64,000 nt of DNA. Origin: Cylicocyclus nassatus (taxonomy: Eukaryota; Nematoda; Chromadorea; Rhabditida; Strongylidae). Below the pieces are notes generated by a model. It did no database searches. It saw nothing but the letters and a program-made list of their open reading frames with translations, and was not told the origin of the DNA. The translations under genes were made by a program, and so were the position numbers. The stretch spans positions 78,079,594 through 78,143,593 of the forward strand of contig CATQJL010000001.1 of the NCBI GenBank assembly GCA_958299035.1, read 5' to 3'. This document shows positions 21,517 to 32,741 of the stretch, piece by piece; the stretch's first letter is position 1, and each line of letters begins with the position of its first letter.

Positions 21517-22037
21517 CCCTAATTTTACGCTATAAGACGCATTTTTTCGGTTTCAAGCGTGTCGCTCAGCCGCCTCGTTTCGCTTCGAAAAACGAGACTT
21601 AAGCGGCGGTAGGACGGTCCGCAGGTTCCACTGACTTAGCGGGGACAACTGGTAAAAATATAAATGGTCTATCACAAAGTATGACAAACAACAAAAAGAA
21701 GCTGATGTGCAAATACAGAGAATATGAATAATTAGATGATGAGATACAGAAAGCTAATACAGACAGTGAATATTGGTGAGGAACTGTCGAGGAACGAACT
21801 AGACATCTCAGAACCGAGACACGAGATATGGTGTGCTTCGTACATCTCAAAGTTTTGGTTCAAGACTACTAGTATGACAAAAACCTAGCCGGGCGCCTGT
21901 ATGCTACACTTATGCACGACACTCTTAGGCAAGATGTAGCACTCTATATAGTTTTTGGGTCGCGAAGTTCTTCGGTGTTTCTGTGCTGTTTGATTTTATA
22001 AAAAAAATTATCTGCGTCTTATAGCGTGAAATTATGG
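21517..22037. mobile_element. 521-bp TA-flanked MITE, related termini
   Basis: Inverted ends CCCTAATTTTACGCTATAAG and, in reverse, CCATAATTTCACGCTATAAG are flanked by TA. The termini resemble the 197-bp element at 20458, so the two may share a transposase source. It lies between the mariner MITE and the PLE1 right terminal repeat. Confidence 0.85.
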
Positions 22038-22049
22038 TATAGAAGTAAG

Positions 22050-22345
22050 GCAGTACAGCTTTTGACATAAGTGGTCTGCACCCACCAAATTATCATCTGC
22101 TTAGGTGAGCACTGGCTCAAATTTGATTTTGGTTGAGGTGTTATTTGTTTTAGAGGGTCGGCCTTTTTTGTAGTTGACGAGGTGTTTGATCCGATAGTTT
22201 ACTCATGTGTTTTCCTACTTTTCAGACTCTGAAGAAGGCGAATTCGCAGAAACGTCAGTCTGTTATTTTGTGCGATAAAGTTCTGTACCAATCTTGGACT
22301 ACGCTCAAGCAACTAACGAGAAGATTGCAACTATGCCAAGTTCTT
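22050..22345 (+). repeat. PLE1 right terminal repeat (pLTR)
   Basis: This is the reverse complement of 12253-12545 and of the PLE2 left repeat at about 40945-41238. It carries a hammerhead motif in the same orientation as the RT gene. It ends at GCAACTATGCC, where RTE sequence starts (AAGTTCTTCTCCAGTCTC, minus-strand GEEL codons). Confidence 0.87.
22223..22262 (+). ncRNA. Minimal type I hammerhead ribozyme motif (PLE1 right)
   Basis: CAGACT, CTGAAGA, stem II AGGCGAATTCGCA, GAAAC, GTC, AGTCTG. Stem I is a perfect 6 bp and all core boxes are intact. It is sense-oriented with respect to the Penelope genes, as expected for a ribozyme processing element transcripts. Confidence 0.87.
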
Positions 22346-22860
22346 CTCCAGTCTCAACTGTGGGGTTCAGCGGGTGGGGCCTCCTTGTCTCGACCACTCC
22401 GAGAACGTCGTACTTGATCTTCCTTGCTTGCACGATGAGGTCCTCGACAGATGCGTACGATGCCAGCATCCTTGCGTTGTAAGTACAGATCGTCATCATT
22501 GTGTCTCGTTTTGCAGCCTAGATCGCCTTCAAACCTTGCCCCACTGGCACTGCCTTACCAGTGGCTATTCTCCAAAATCAAAGGATCTTTTCGTATTATC
22601 GCAGGAACAGCTTCTTGGGCTAAAAACTCCCGCGAGGGACGATCGGAGCTTATTTGTTGGAGGCGAATCCGAACTCACCTCCCCAAGGCAGGATTCTATT
22701 CCGCGACTCCTCTTGCTTATCATGGCAGGGGCGGGGTTGCTTTTGGTCGGCAATCATCCCATCCGCCACCTGGAGACGCCCCATATAGCTTCGCGACTGA
22801 CCTGCTATGATCCCTCTAAGAGAGAGATCCGTGAAAAAACGATTATTTGTAATATAATTA
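22346..22860 (-). pseudogene. RTE LINE 5' portion
   Basis: On the minus strand the start of an RTE endonuclease is visible: MMTICTYNARMLASYASVED, LIVQARKIKYDVLGVVETRR, then NPTVETGEEL, cut at the PLE1 junction. The CTYNAR and VVETRR motifs are the first APE endonuclease motifs of nematode RTE elements. Upstream (to about 22860) the sequence reads like the leader of the same family (FSPRSCSCDNTKRSFDFGE in another frame). The continuation after GEEL lies at the left edge of PLE2. Confidence 0.8.
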
Positions 22861-23012
22861 TGTGCAGACATTTTATGAGAAAGTACTCTTATCGTTTGCG
22901 TCTCTTACTTGCGAGTGTTGGAGCATCTGGATATTCAGCTTCCCCCTTACAATCACATTTTAGCTCAAAAGCTACGAAAAAACAACCCAACTATTTCCAT
23001 GCATATAACCCA

Positions 23013-23306
23013 TTTTATATATAAAGCTGAATGTCTGTTTGTCTGTCTGTATGTATGTCTGTCTGTCTGTCTGTACGTATGTTCCGAATAGAAAATTCCA
23101 TTTCTGAACCGATCCGGACCAAACTTGGCACACATACACATGGACCCCGGTGTCATAGGCCACTTTTCGTGTCGATCGATATCGATTTTATCGATTTTTT
23201 GCAAAATTTGAGCTACGGGGCTGGGAGTTGGCACAGGGGGTAATCGAGCATGCTGATTACGAATATAATAATGACAGGGCCGGGCGGAGCCGGGTAAGTC
23301 AACTAG
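23013..23306 (+). mobile_element. Short nonautonomous Helitron, 294 bp
   Basis: The 5' end TTTTATATATAAAGCTGAAT is one base from the family consensus start TC. A TCTG/TATG microsatellite follows, then the block GACCAAACTTGGCACACATA and ATCGAT tracts. A 3' hairpin of CCGGG...CCGGG type stands before terminal CTAG. The element sits between A and T with no target duplication. No Rep/helicase gene is present. Confidence 0.85.
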
Positions 23307-23309
23307 TAC

Positions 23310-24955
23310 TCAAATAAGCATCGTTTGAAGATAAGATTACTGGTAGAAACTATCCAAATTGTATCGTCAAAAGTACTCCTTGTAGAGAGGTCTATTAGGC
23401 TTTCTCAACGCACGTTTCGGTAGCTTTATCGTAACGGATAGCCGCATGGGAGCAAGAAGAACACCTCGTCTACGCATCTGTGAGATCAAATTTGGGACAT
23501 ATCAGAATGTCTTGAATGTATGTACGTTGATATCCATAGCTTTCATGAGGATTTAGCGAAGCATTGCCTTTAATAGACGCTTGAATGATCCAATCAGGAG
23601 ATGTAAACTGGCACTATTCGGTTTTTTTAGCTCTGATATGTACGAGAAACAATAAACAGTGTTGCTGCTGAAGACTTCACGCTCTTGTCAGGGTATCATT
23701 TCTACCCTTTTTCGATTCGTCTTCAATTCTTCTCTTCTTAAGACTTCACCGTCGAAGATGCATTTTGTTGCGACACCGGAACATTTCTTGGTAAGAAGAA
23801 GCAAAACAGCATTCAATTATTCAGATCACTGTAAAGTCATCCCGGATTGTCCCCACACGCACATCCGAAGTGTCCGTCGCACTCAAACTACCTTGTGAAA
23901 AGTTTAGTTTTATTCGTTTTACCATCTGAAAATTACAAATTGGCTCAATGAGTAAAAGCATGTATCTTTTTTCACTTATTTTTTATCCCACTTCCTGACC
24001 TGCTAGAGGGAGCAAGAGTGAAAGTTGAATATATTTTAAACAATGTCACAGGAAAAAAGCGCAAGTAGTTAAAGATAAAAAACAAAGGAATTTGAGGTTC
24101 TTATAAAACTGTTCAAGGTGCTGAGTATTAGCGTTGCGTCATCAATCCTGCTATTGGATAGGTCATGCCAAGCTTGTACGAAGCAAGTTTGAAGATTTCA
24201 GAAAGCTTTCGGAATCTTTAAAAATATTAGTTTTGAAAGTAAACAATGTCGCTTTTTCGATTTATAAGGCTAGAGGGCTCAGGAACTAGAGCATGTACAA
24301 GACCGAAATTTCAGGTTGGCTAGCAAGTGATTTCGGTCGCATTCGCGGCTCTTACTAACGCTGCAGGCAAATTTTATTCGTTGTTTCGAATGAAATGGGC
24401 AATTCAATGAGAACTGACATATAAGTCCTATTTGAACAGCTTTTATTTTCCAAATAAAAGACTCAAAATGTGAGATACCACAAATTTTTCTTTGTGCGTA
24501 AATATGAAAAGCTTCGTTTTTTTGTCAAAAAATTTAGAAATGACATACTACATTTTTACTGTTATTTGCCGAAGAGAGAGAGAACTTATATGTATCCAAA
24601 AACTAAATGACCCACCTCTATGCCTCTAACAGCATTTAAACGAAGCTGAGAAAATCAAAGTTTACAAATAGTGAAAGCTTTGAACTTCTTTCGCACACAA
24701 ATTTATTGCTAAAAGACAATAGGAAAAAAACCGATATAATTTTCTAGCTAACCTAAGATTATGCTTAAAGTTACAAATGCTTGTAGTTCACAACTGCAAA
24801 CATGGAAGCAAATTAGAACTGAGGGCGAACTTTTCCACTTCCCTTTTCTACTTGATTTTTGATCACGAAAAAATTTGGCAGGTAGATATGAATAAGAGCA
24901 CAAATTTGCCACCAGCCTGAGCAAGTAAAAATTTTAAATTTTTTTTACGACGAAG
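23310..24955. other. Interval with no gene or clear repeat recognised
   Basis: Short open frames only. AT-rich intergenic or very old repeat sequence. Confidence 0.4.
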
Positions 24956-24959
24956 ATCC

Positions 24960-25890
24960 GATTTCTTATGTTACCATTTGCTTATGGATTTTGACTTCAA
25001 ACTTTAGCTATAAAATTATGGTAATGTTGAGAGGATTTGCTTCTCTCTATCGAAAGCTACCCGTTATGTTTTGACTTGTTGGTTTGTCATAAAAATGACA
25101 TTCTTTTTTTTTCAAACCCAAGAAATATGGGTGCCACATTATTTTATACCCTTTTACTACAATCGCCGTCTTTTTGTACCTTTTTTTCAATTGATGTGGT
25201 TTGAGTAATCATTCGACAGAGGAAAGCAAGCTGAAGCTCTACAAGATGGCTTTTAGTCTGCCCAAATCGTATTCCACGTGAAGTCTCGAGCTGAAATCTG
25301 ATAGCAGTCGAGAACGAACTTTACCGTCAAAAGTCGTAACTCCGCCCAAAGAATCTCAAAAATTTGTCATTTATCCTAACATCCAACGCTTGACATGCCG
25401 AATATTTAATCATACACTTTCCGTATTTCTTCCATGGCTAGAAATAAAAAAAATAAAGGGACTAAAATGTAAAACTTCGTCCTGAGGCGTAATGAGGAGT
25501 TCCCACGCACGTCATCATGTAGCTCATACATACAGAAGTACGTTCATGTATTTTTAACTTTGCAGGAGCTCTAGTTTTAAAATAATGCTGATGTTCAGGG
25601 TAAAAATTGTTACCCTAACAGAAAAAGTATAACATCATCCGCCAACATATATAAGTTCGTTTTGGAAATATTTTCACTCCGTTGGAAGCGGCAACAATTC
25701 TGAAAAAGACTTATAGAAGGTCTTGATAGCATTCGATGCTCTTTTAAAAGGTTTGTTTTTACCGCAGTGCAGCAAACGAGCTCCTAAAGGTTACCGAAAA
25801 CTGAAACCCTTGCTTTTGCCATAATCAAGTTTCGCTAATGTCTTAGGTTTTTGTATCGATCAGCGAATATGTCAGAAGAAAAAATAGGGC
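24960..25890. repeat. Dispersed repeat of about 900 bp, copy 1
   Basis: Colinear with 49540-50440 in the same orientation. Shared landmarks are TTTTGACTTGTTGGTTTG, CAATCGCCGTC/CAACCGCCGTC, GTTTTTGTATCGA and GAAACCCTTGCTTTT. Interior phrases such as GCAAGCTCTACAAGA recur in other mariner-type MITEs of the window, so it is probably an old member of that group. Confidence 0.7.
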
Positions 25891-25899
25891 AAACTAGAA

Positions 25900-26330
25900 T
25901 AACTGCAAAGTAGTTTCTTCCTTTCATAGCTTGCTTACAACATTTTCAGAATTAATTCTTCAATGCTATATAATTTCGTACCTGGTCGAGTCTAACCTCA
26001 TGGAACATTGATTGGTGAGCAACTAGGTGTGATTCAAAGCAGCATTTCTTCATTCTTCTAGTAGGTATTTTTTGTTGTTGATTCGTAATCTTGGGGATAA
26101 AATCAACATAATCCATGTTAATGAATCGAAACCCTCACGCTCATTTGCTTTGCTAAATCTTGTTAAGTCCCAATCCGTTTTAGGAAGCTTCAGTTTAGAA
26201 TTACTAGTGTTCAACGCGTTTGTGCCTAAGATAGACCTCAAACGGTGGTTTTATTGATAATTCTATAAAAACTTATAACGAGCTACGAAAAGGAAAAAAC
26301 TCTTTTATCCCAAAGATTTGCTCTACCCAT
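25900..26330. repeat. Diverged repeat shared with 29880-30300
   Basis: Parallel order of phrases GGTATTTTTTGTT, GGGGATAA, CTCATTTGCTT, CGTTTGTG and GATTTGCTC. It probably derives from a mariner-type MITE; the edges are unclear. Confidence 0.5.
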
Positions 26331-27129
26331 CAGTCACTTGAACTTTCGGAAGAATCAGTCGCAGAATTCAAAAAATAACGAAGCTTGTCCATGCCTAAAG
26401 GCATGATCGTTGTTTCTGGTGGCATTTGGTAAGCTAGTTTGCGCTTAAGTAGAGACACAACCACTCGAAAAAGAATAAAAAGATGCTCTGAGTTTTTTAA
26501 GTTCTTTTCTATAGCTACATCACATCACTCACAATGAATGTGGGCATTACAAAGCATTTATAGTACCCATCGTATAATTTTTTAATTGCTCCTGCATATT
26601 GAACTCCTACTGCATACACTTTACAGCCTGCTACCGCAAAATGTGACTACCACATGATTAACTACATGGCAGATGTACATAGATTCTCATTTTTATATTT
26701 CTATCGTTTTGGAGCTTTTTCATATCTCTGATTTCAAAAATAAAGTCGAGAATCCGCAAAGTTCTCGACATTTCCCGTTTTGGAGAGCTCCTTTGCAAAC
26801 ATTACTGGAGGAGGTGTTGTGGCCTAAAAATTCTACAATACTTTCTTTGCTGTTTCGAGGCAATTTTCTTTATTTTCTGAAGCTACTTTGGTCGTGATTT
26901 GAGCATTGCTTTGATAGGAGGCTACTACTGTCCACTTCCAAAAGCTCAAGACCAATGCCCAGCATGAGTTTCTAGCCTTTTGGGATATCTAGCATAGCGC
27001 ATCCAAAATCGCGATCAAGACGATTTCACTTCTGAATGTTTTTGGTAATTACAACCAGTGTGAGATGCAAATTCATATTACACTTGGTTTGCTCTACGCA
27101 GCTCTTATCGGGACTCTTCCGTTTTTATT
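26331..27129. other. Unassigned AT-rich interval
   Basis: No gene or defined repeat edge seen. Confidence 0.35.
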
Positions 27130-27890
27130 TCTGAGATTTTCACCTGCATCTCGCACAGCCGCACTCAAAATCGAAATTTTATTGCTTTGACTTTCTTGGC
27201 CACAATTCAGGCGCATGAGCGAATTTTTTTGAATACATAGCTACTGCATTTGCTGAAACTTGTCTATCTATTGCAAGTTTGAATAAGTTTTTCCGAATAT
27301 ATCTGGACTGAGAAGTTGATGCCCCGAAATAGATAGTCGCTGCTTTTCTATGGGTTTAAAATTTTTTCTAATCAAGGCAATTGACGAATTTTGCTCATTT
27401 CTGTATGCGTGAAGTCAGGACATATTGCTAACAATTTTTGCAGATAAACTTAACTGTTCAGTGCATCAAGAATTCGAATTTCGTAGTTGGGGACCTTCTT
27501 TAACCTACACACATGTTAAAAAAAAGTAAGCAGTTTTGGATATCTTTTCTTTTTGCAGATCCCTTTTGTTAGAGTTTTCTCTATACAAACGTATACTCTC
27601 ATTTGCATCTACAAAACAAGATTGTCAACAACGATAAGAACAAAACTTGAAGGGTGTTGCAATCTCTTAAAGACGAGGTTTTCAAAAGGAGAATTTCCGG
27701 TTTTTTGACGCATGATTTTCTCCCCGTTTGCGATCTCAGTATAGGCAGGGGCGCATTAGGTTAAAAGTTCACTGTTTCTAATGTTTTTTGCATACAAAAA
27801 CGTGAAGAAAGAACAAAGTTATAACTTGTCAAAAAAAATTTTGCAAAACAGACATTATTTTTGCATCGACCTTTGCTCCTTATAAATCTG
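27130..27890. repeat. Dispersed repeat of about 750 bp, copy 1
   Basis: Colinear with 38690-39455. Shared landmarks are GAGATTTTCACC/GAGAATTTCACC, GAAATAGATA, TTTTTTGACGCAT, and GCAAAACAGACATTATTTTT/GCAAAACGGACATTATTTTT. The second copy is inserted in an RTE LINE and so has transposed. Confidence 0.72.
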
Positions 27891-28059
27891 GAAGCCGAAA
27901 TCGAAAAAGATTCGCATGCTTGAAAGTCGAAAAAAACGCATCCCTGTAAAAAATCACGGGAATTTCTAATTCTTCAAGCATGTGCTCTTGCACTCTCTTC
28001 TGCCTTCATATGATAAGTGAAGGTAACTGTAACACTCTGTGAGAAATTCTGGCTCAAAA

Positions 28060-28480
28060 CTTCTGGTTAAGTGGAGTCCTGAATTCCTCCAAAATGTGGT
28101 TTATTTATGCCATTAAAATGAAGCAGCTCTTTATAGAGTTCCGACTTTTCGGTTACGGCTATGAGTTCAAAATAAAACCTAGATGTCTTACGAATTTCGC
28201 AATCTAATGCTTTTGAAAGTCATGGTTAGGAGATAAACCGAAAGACAAGATATCTGAGATCCACTACGCTTTCTATTACTTTTTCCGTTGTTCTTGAAAG
28301 GGAAACTCGCTCCCTACTATACAGCAAAAGCAATAACTATCACTTAAGTTCATATCCGGGCGATTCTACCATACATGTGTCTATTTGAGACTCCACATAG
28401 TAATAACGTATAATGAAAATTTGGATAATACCGAAAATATAACTTTTTGTGAGGATCTGATAAATTAGGGTGGTTTACAC
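28060..28480. repeat. Second copy of the 873-2720 repeat family
   Basis: Reverse-complement match to the blocks around 2400-2700 (CTTTTCGGTTACGGCTATG) and 890-1040 (ACTTAAGTTCATATC). It is much shortened between the blocks. Confidence 0.65.
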
Positions 28481-28620
28481 ATGCTTTTTCTTTTTTCATT
28501 GCTCCTAAAAAATTTTAAAGTTCCACTTTGAACAAACTTTTTTTTACAAACTCTTTGAGCTTGTCGAAAACTACTATAAATAGCAAGCTTTCGGCTATAC
28601 AACGCTGTTTTTTGTTTTAA

Positions 28621-29451
28621 CGAAGGAACGATACTTGGTCGAAGTGGCGTTTTCGTATGAAATTATGCTATCTTATAGAGCATAAAACGCTGACTCCAAA
28701 TTTGCTTTCCTTATCTGCAAAGTGATCTTGGATGGGGAGTCTGGGAATTTTTTGAGGTAAAAATTCAGTGATTTGTCTTGAGTAAAAACAGCTGTTGAAA
28801 TCTTTCCGGCGCTTAAAAGGAGTAACGACTGAAATGGGTTTGTTGGATTGAAGGTATATATTGCATAAAAGGCCCTGGTAGTAAACATGGCCCCATTTGA
28901 ACTCACGATTCAAAGTTCTGAATGCTTTTATTGTAGCTGCGCTTTTAAGATTTTGTACCGAAAAAATCTAACTCTCCTCTAAAAAGCGCTTTGCAGATAA
29001 GGAAAGCAGATTTGGAACCAGCATTGCGCTCTTTAAGATAATGCATCTTACATAAAGCTGAATGTCTGTCTGTCTGTGTGTACGTATGTGCGGATTATAA
29101 ATTTTTATATCTGGACCGATTTGGGCAAAACTTGGCACACATATACTTCGAGGCAGGGGACGTGTCATAGGCTAGCTATATTTCATTATCGATCGATGTC
29201 GATTTTATCGATTTTATCGATTTTTTGCAAAGTTTGAGCTACAGGGCTGAGAGTTGGCACAGGGGGTAAGTGGGCATGCTGATTTCGAAAACAACACAGG
29301 GAACGGGGAATGAAGTGTAGAAGTGGGCACAGGGAAAGGCTGTACAAGGAGAGGGATGGGACCTTTATTACAGTGTTTTGACAGGGCCGTGCGAAGCCGG
29401 GTAGCCAACAAGTTTCATATAAAAACGCCACTTCGACCAATCCTTCCCTTG
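28621..29451. mobile_element. Harbinger-type MITE (same family as in the PLEs) with nested Helitron
   Basis: Left end CGAAGGAACGATACTTGGTC, right end in reverse CAAGGGAAGGATTGGTCGAA, flanked by TAA (28618-28620, 29452-29454). Without the nested 367-bp Helitron it is 464 bp, against 456 bp for the PLE1 copy at 18353. Confidence 0.87.
29046..29412 (+). mobile_element. Nonautonomous Helitron, 367 bp
   Basis: Starts TCTTACATAAAGCTGAATG, followed by the TCTG microsatellite, the TTGGCACACATA block and ATCGATTTTATCG tracts. It ends GCCGGGTAGCCAACAAG before T. The terminal CAAG departs from CTAG and one hairpin arm is mutated, so it is an older copy. Confidence 0.8.
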
Positions 29452-29879
29452 TAAGTATTCAGACCAGTAAGTCGTGAGCTTGCAGCATCCTAAACAAGTT
29501 TCGGGTGCATTCCCATAGAGTTGAATAAGCTTTGCAAGAAGTTGTTCGAACACTTGCAACGAATTAGATGAAAGATTGGTTTGAAATTTTACACGATCAG
29601 AAATTGAAACAACCGAAAAAAATTTGGGGTACATTCTATCCCGCTTCTCTTTCAAACAGTCGTTTTCTTGTGTCAGTTTGCCTAACCAACGAGCCCTCAA
29701 AATTGCCCAGAAATTTCAAATTTTGCCATGAACATGTTTGGCTGTTTTTTTAAGATGATTTATAGAAAAAGTCCAAGTAATCGAAATTAGAGCGAACCTC
29801 ATAGGATACAAAACAAACTTTTCTTTGCATAGTTTGCTTTATATTTGATAATCAAAATTCATTTTTGATGCTCTTTGGC

Positions 29880-30300
29880 CAACTCAATCTCGCAAAACAT
29901 CAATCTTAGAGCAAATTGGGTATCATTCGATGCCGCTTTTTCTTCCTCGTTCTCATGGGTATTTTTTGTTTCCATTCATAAAGGTTCGGGGATAATGTCA
30001 TTGTAATTCAAGTTTTCGATTATGCCTCTTGTATGTTTCTATACACGCCTCATTGGTACTCTGAAAATAATCAATTTGATACTCCCAGTCCGTATGTACT
30101 CATTTGCTTGATAAAATTAGTGTTGAATCATAATTCATTTGCGAAAGTTTTAGAATCCGAAGATGGTGTTTGATACGTTTGTGTCTGAGATAAACCTGCA
30201 TGATCTCGGTCATCTCTTTGAAAAAAATCTATCCAAAATTATGACGAGGTGTGGAAAAAATTGTTTTATTTTTCTGTAGGATTTGCTCCATCCACATTTT
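29880..30300. repeat. Diverged repeat shared with 25900-26330
   Basis: The order of short matching phrases is conserved with the first copy (for example GGTATTTTTTGTTTCC, GGGGATAATG). Confidence 0.5.
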
Positions 30301-31554
30301 ACTTGGGCTCCCTCGGGGTATCGGTGTAAACTTGAAGAATGGAAAGCAAAACGTGACCGGGGCAAAAACTTGGGTTGCAATATTTGGACATTTTCTGAGA
30401 GCTTTTTGGTCAGACTGGCACGAGGAAAAAAGACGGATAGTGAGGTACTATTTACCCAGTAGGATCAGGATCAACAATGACAGATCTATATGTTATGGCA
30501 CGCAGCCTCATACCTCCCTACTCTCCTCTCCCTTAGGATGTACAAAACGTGTATGTTAACATGGCGATGAAAGGATGATTGGAGTGTCAATCATTACTCA
30601 GGCCGCTCTTCCCTTTTTGGAACCCCACTTGACAGATGTGATTTTTTATTCCCGAGTTTGCTCTTCTTGACCAATGTGTACAGTGTGGACAGCTACTCGT
30701 CATTGACTCTTACTCTCTTGCGCACTGTTGGACGATGAGATTGACACTGAGTAGTGGTTCAGTAGTAAATGCTGTTCAAATTTCTTTTTGGTATTGAAAT
30801 TTCAGATCCGACTCAGCGTGTTCAACTGGCCCATAAACAATAGAACGTACGAAGAGTCATGTAATCGTTGCATTGTTGTTACTGCACAGTGCAGTATCGT
30901 TTCGCTAATTGTGGACAGATTTCACCCTAATTAATGCGGTCGACGATACTTTGCAGAGGCTTTTTAAAGCTAAGTACGCAATGTTGCTGTAAATTGCTGA
31001 ATCTCCACAAACATTCAGCTGACCAAAAGATTTTCGCAAAAGGAAAGTTATCAATTACAGCGTAGTTGTGAATGAACATAAAAACATGCAAAAGTATAAC
31101 ATGGAAACATGTTACAACAAAGCAGAAGACAATTATTTGTCCTTTTCATTTTGGCATATTGTCCCTTCATGGAGTTTGGCAGTTTACAATTAGTCTGAAG
31201 CAAACGGAACAGAGGCAAAATAAGAGTACATATTATATGTTCCACACATCATTGCGCTGAATGGTCATGTTCTTTCTGTTCATCGAGGGCAATTGCTAGG
31301 AATCGCGTACAAATTATTAGGTGAGCGCCTAAGGCGCTGGTCACAGTCCAGCACAGTCCACTGGTCACGATGAACACGGAACTAGCTTCAAAACAAACTT
31401 TGTTTTATCGCTTGCTTTTGAAGCTGTCACTAATTATTACCAACGGTGTTGGACTGGAAGACATGCTGATAGCCCTGAAAATAGGGTAAACTCTCTGACG
31501 ACAGATGACACTACACTACATAGACAGATATGTTGGCTTCATGAACATAGTATA
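30301..31554. other. Unassigned interval
   Basis: Short open frames without motifs. A MITE-like CCCTGAAAATAGGG palindrome occurs near 31475. No gene supported. Confidence 0.35.
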
Positions 31555-32741
31555 CTAGCTGGCTTACCCGGCTCCGCCGTATCCGGACCAAACTTGGCAC
31601 ACATACACTTCGGGCCCCGGCGGGTGTCACAGTCCACTCTTCGTTATCGATCGATGTCGATTTTACCGATTTTTATCGATTTTTTTGCAGAGTTCACCTA
31701 CAGGGCTAGGAGTTGGCACAGGGGGGAAGTGAGCATGGGGATTCCGAATACAATATTAGTTTTCAGAATTATCGATTACTTTTATTGATTTTATCGATTT
31801 TTTGTAAATTTTGACATGCGAGGCTGGGATTTTGCACAGGGGGGTAATCGAGCATGCTGATTACGAACACAATATTAGTTTTCAGGATCGTCCATTACTT
31901 TTATCGATTTTATCGATTTTTTTGTAAAGTTTGACCTGCGGGGCTGGGAAGTTTGGACAGGGGGTAATCGAGCATGCAGATTACGAATACAATATTAGTT
32001 TTCAAGATCGTCCATTACTTTTATCGATTTTATCGATTTTTTGAAAATTTGAGCTAGGGGCTGGAATTTGGCACAGGGGTGTAATCGAGCATGCTGATCA
32101 CCCCCCTTGGGGATGATCAGCATGCTCGATTACCCCCCTGTGCCAACTCCCAGCCCCCTAGCTCAAACTTTGCAAAAAAATCGATAAAATCGATAAAAGT
32201 AATCGATAATCCCGAAAACCAATATTGTATTCGGAATCCCCATGCTCGATTACCCCCCTGTGCGAACTCCCAGCCCCGTAGCTCAAACTTTGCAAAAAAA
32301 TCGATAAAATCGATAAAAGTAATCGATAATCCTGAAAACCAATATTGTATTCGGAATCCCCATGCTCGATTACCCCCCTGTGCCAACTCTCAGCCCCGTA
32401 GCTCAAACTTTGCAAGAAAATCGATAAAATCAATAAAAGTAATCGATAATCCTGAAAACCAATATTGTATTCGGAATCCCCATGCTCGATTACCCCCCTG
32501 TGCCAACTCCCAGCCCCGTAGGTGAACTCAGCAGAAAAATCGATAAAAATCGATAAAATCGATATCGATCGATGACGAAAAGTAGCCTATGACACCCGCC
32601 GGGGCCCGTAGTGTATGTGTGCCAAGTTTGGTCCGGATCGGTTCAGAAATGGAATTTTCTATTCGGAACATACGTACATACATACATACAGACATACATA
32701 CAGACAGACATACAAACAGACATTCAGCTTTATATATAAGA
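31555..32741 (-). mobile_element. Palindromic Helitron with tandem arms, 1,187 bp (copy A)
   Basis: On the minus strand it starts TCTTATATATAAAGC and ends with a GGAGCCGGG hairpin and CTAG, lying between A and T. Inside, two arms of roughly 550 bp mirror each other around about 32107 (GCATGCTGATCACCCC against GGGGATGATCAGCATGC). Each arm is built of about four 120-bp units carrying GGGGTAATCGAGCATG, ATCGATTTTATCG tracts and TACAATATT. Long open frames across it are by-products of the 120-bp period (divisible by three). Confidence 0.9.

Larger units (their letters stand above)
12253..22345 (+). mobile_element. Penelope-like retroelement copy 1 (PLE1), multiply interrupted
   Basis: In order: an inverted copy of the 3' end (12253 to about 12735), RT N-terminal region, RT core, GIY-YIG endonuclease region and a right terminal repeat (22050-22345). 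Recognisable pieces include KVRPIISSVGGPTDKISWFL, FFDVESLYTNVSNDAAMQ, YYRYMDDCCIVCP, VHYSLAHPSRIKASI and VVYLITCTSC. Penelope-like elements are retroelements whose RT resembles telomerase and which mostly carry a GIY-YIG endonuclease. This copy holds at least nine secondary insertions with identifiable edges, plus point stops and frameshifts, and cannot be active. Confidence 0.9.

Noticed and set aside
22972..23234. Cys/Val- or Thr/Gln-rich small proteins
   Set aside because: They are translations of the TCTG/TATG microsatellite and flanking Helitron sequence; the same occurs at 32528-32815, 33778-33963, 42208-42497 and 45533-45724.
32091..32525. Open frame of 144 codons with repeated peptides
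   Set aside because: It spans the 120-bp tandem units of a Helitron. The period is divisible by three, so open frames appear on both strands by construction; the same holds at 41685-42186.
31555..32741. CRISPR-like array of regularly spaced repeats
   Set aside because: The 120-bp units are adjacent and similar throughout with no unique spacers, occur in mirrored arms, and lie inside Helitron ends in a eukaryotic genome.
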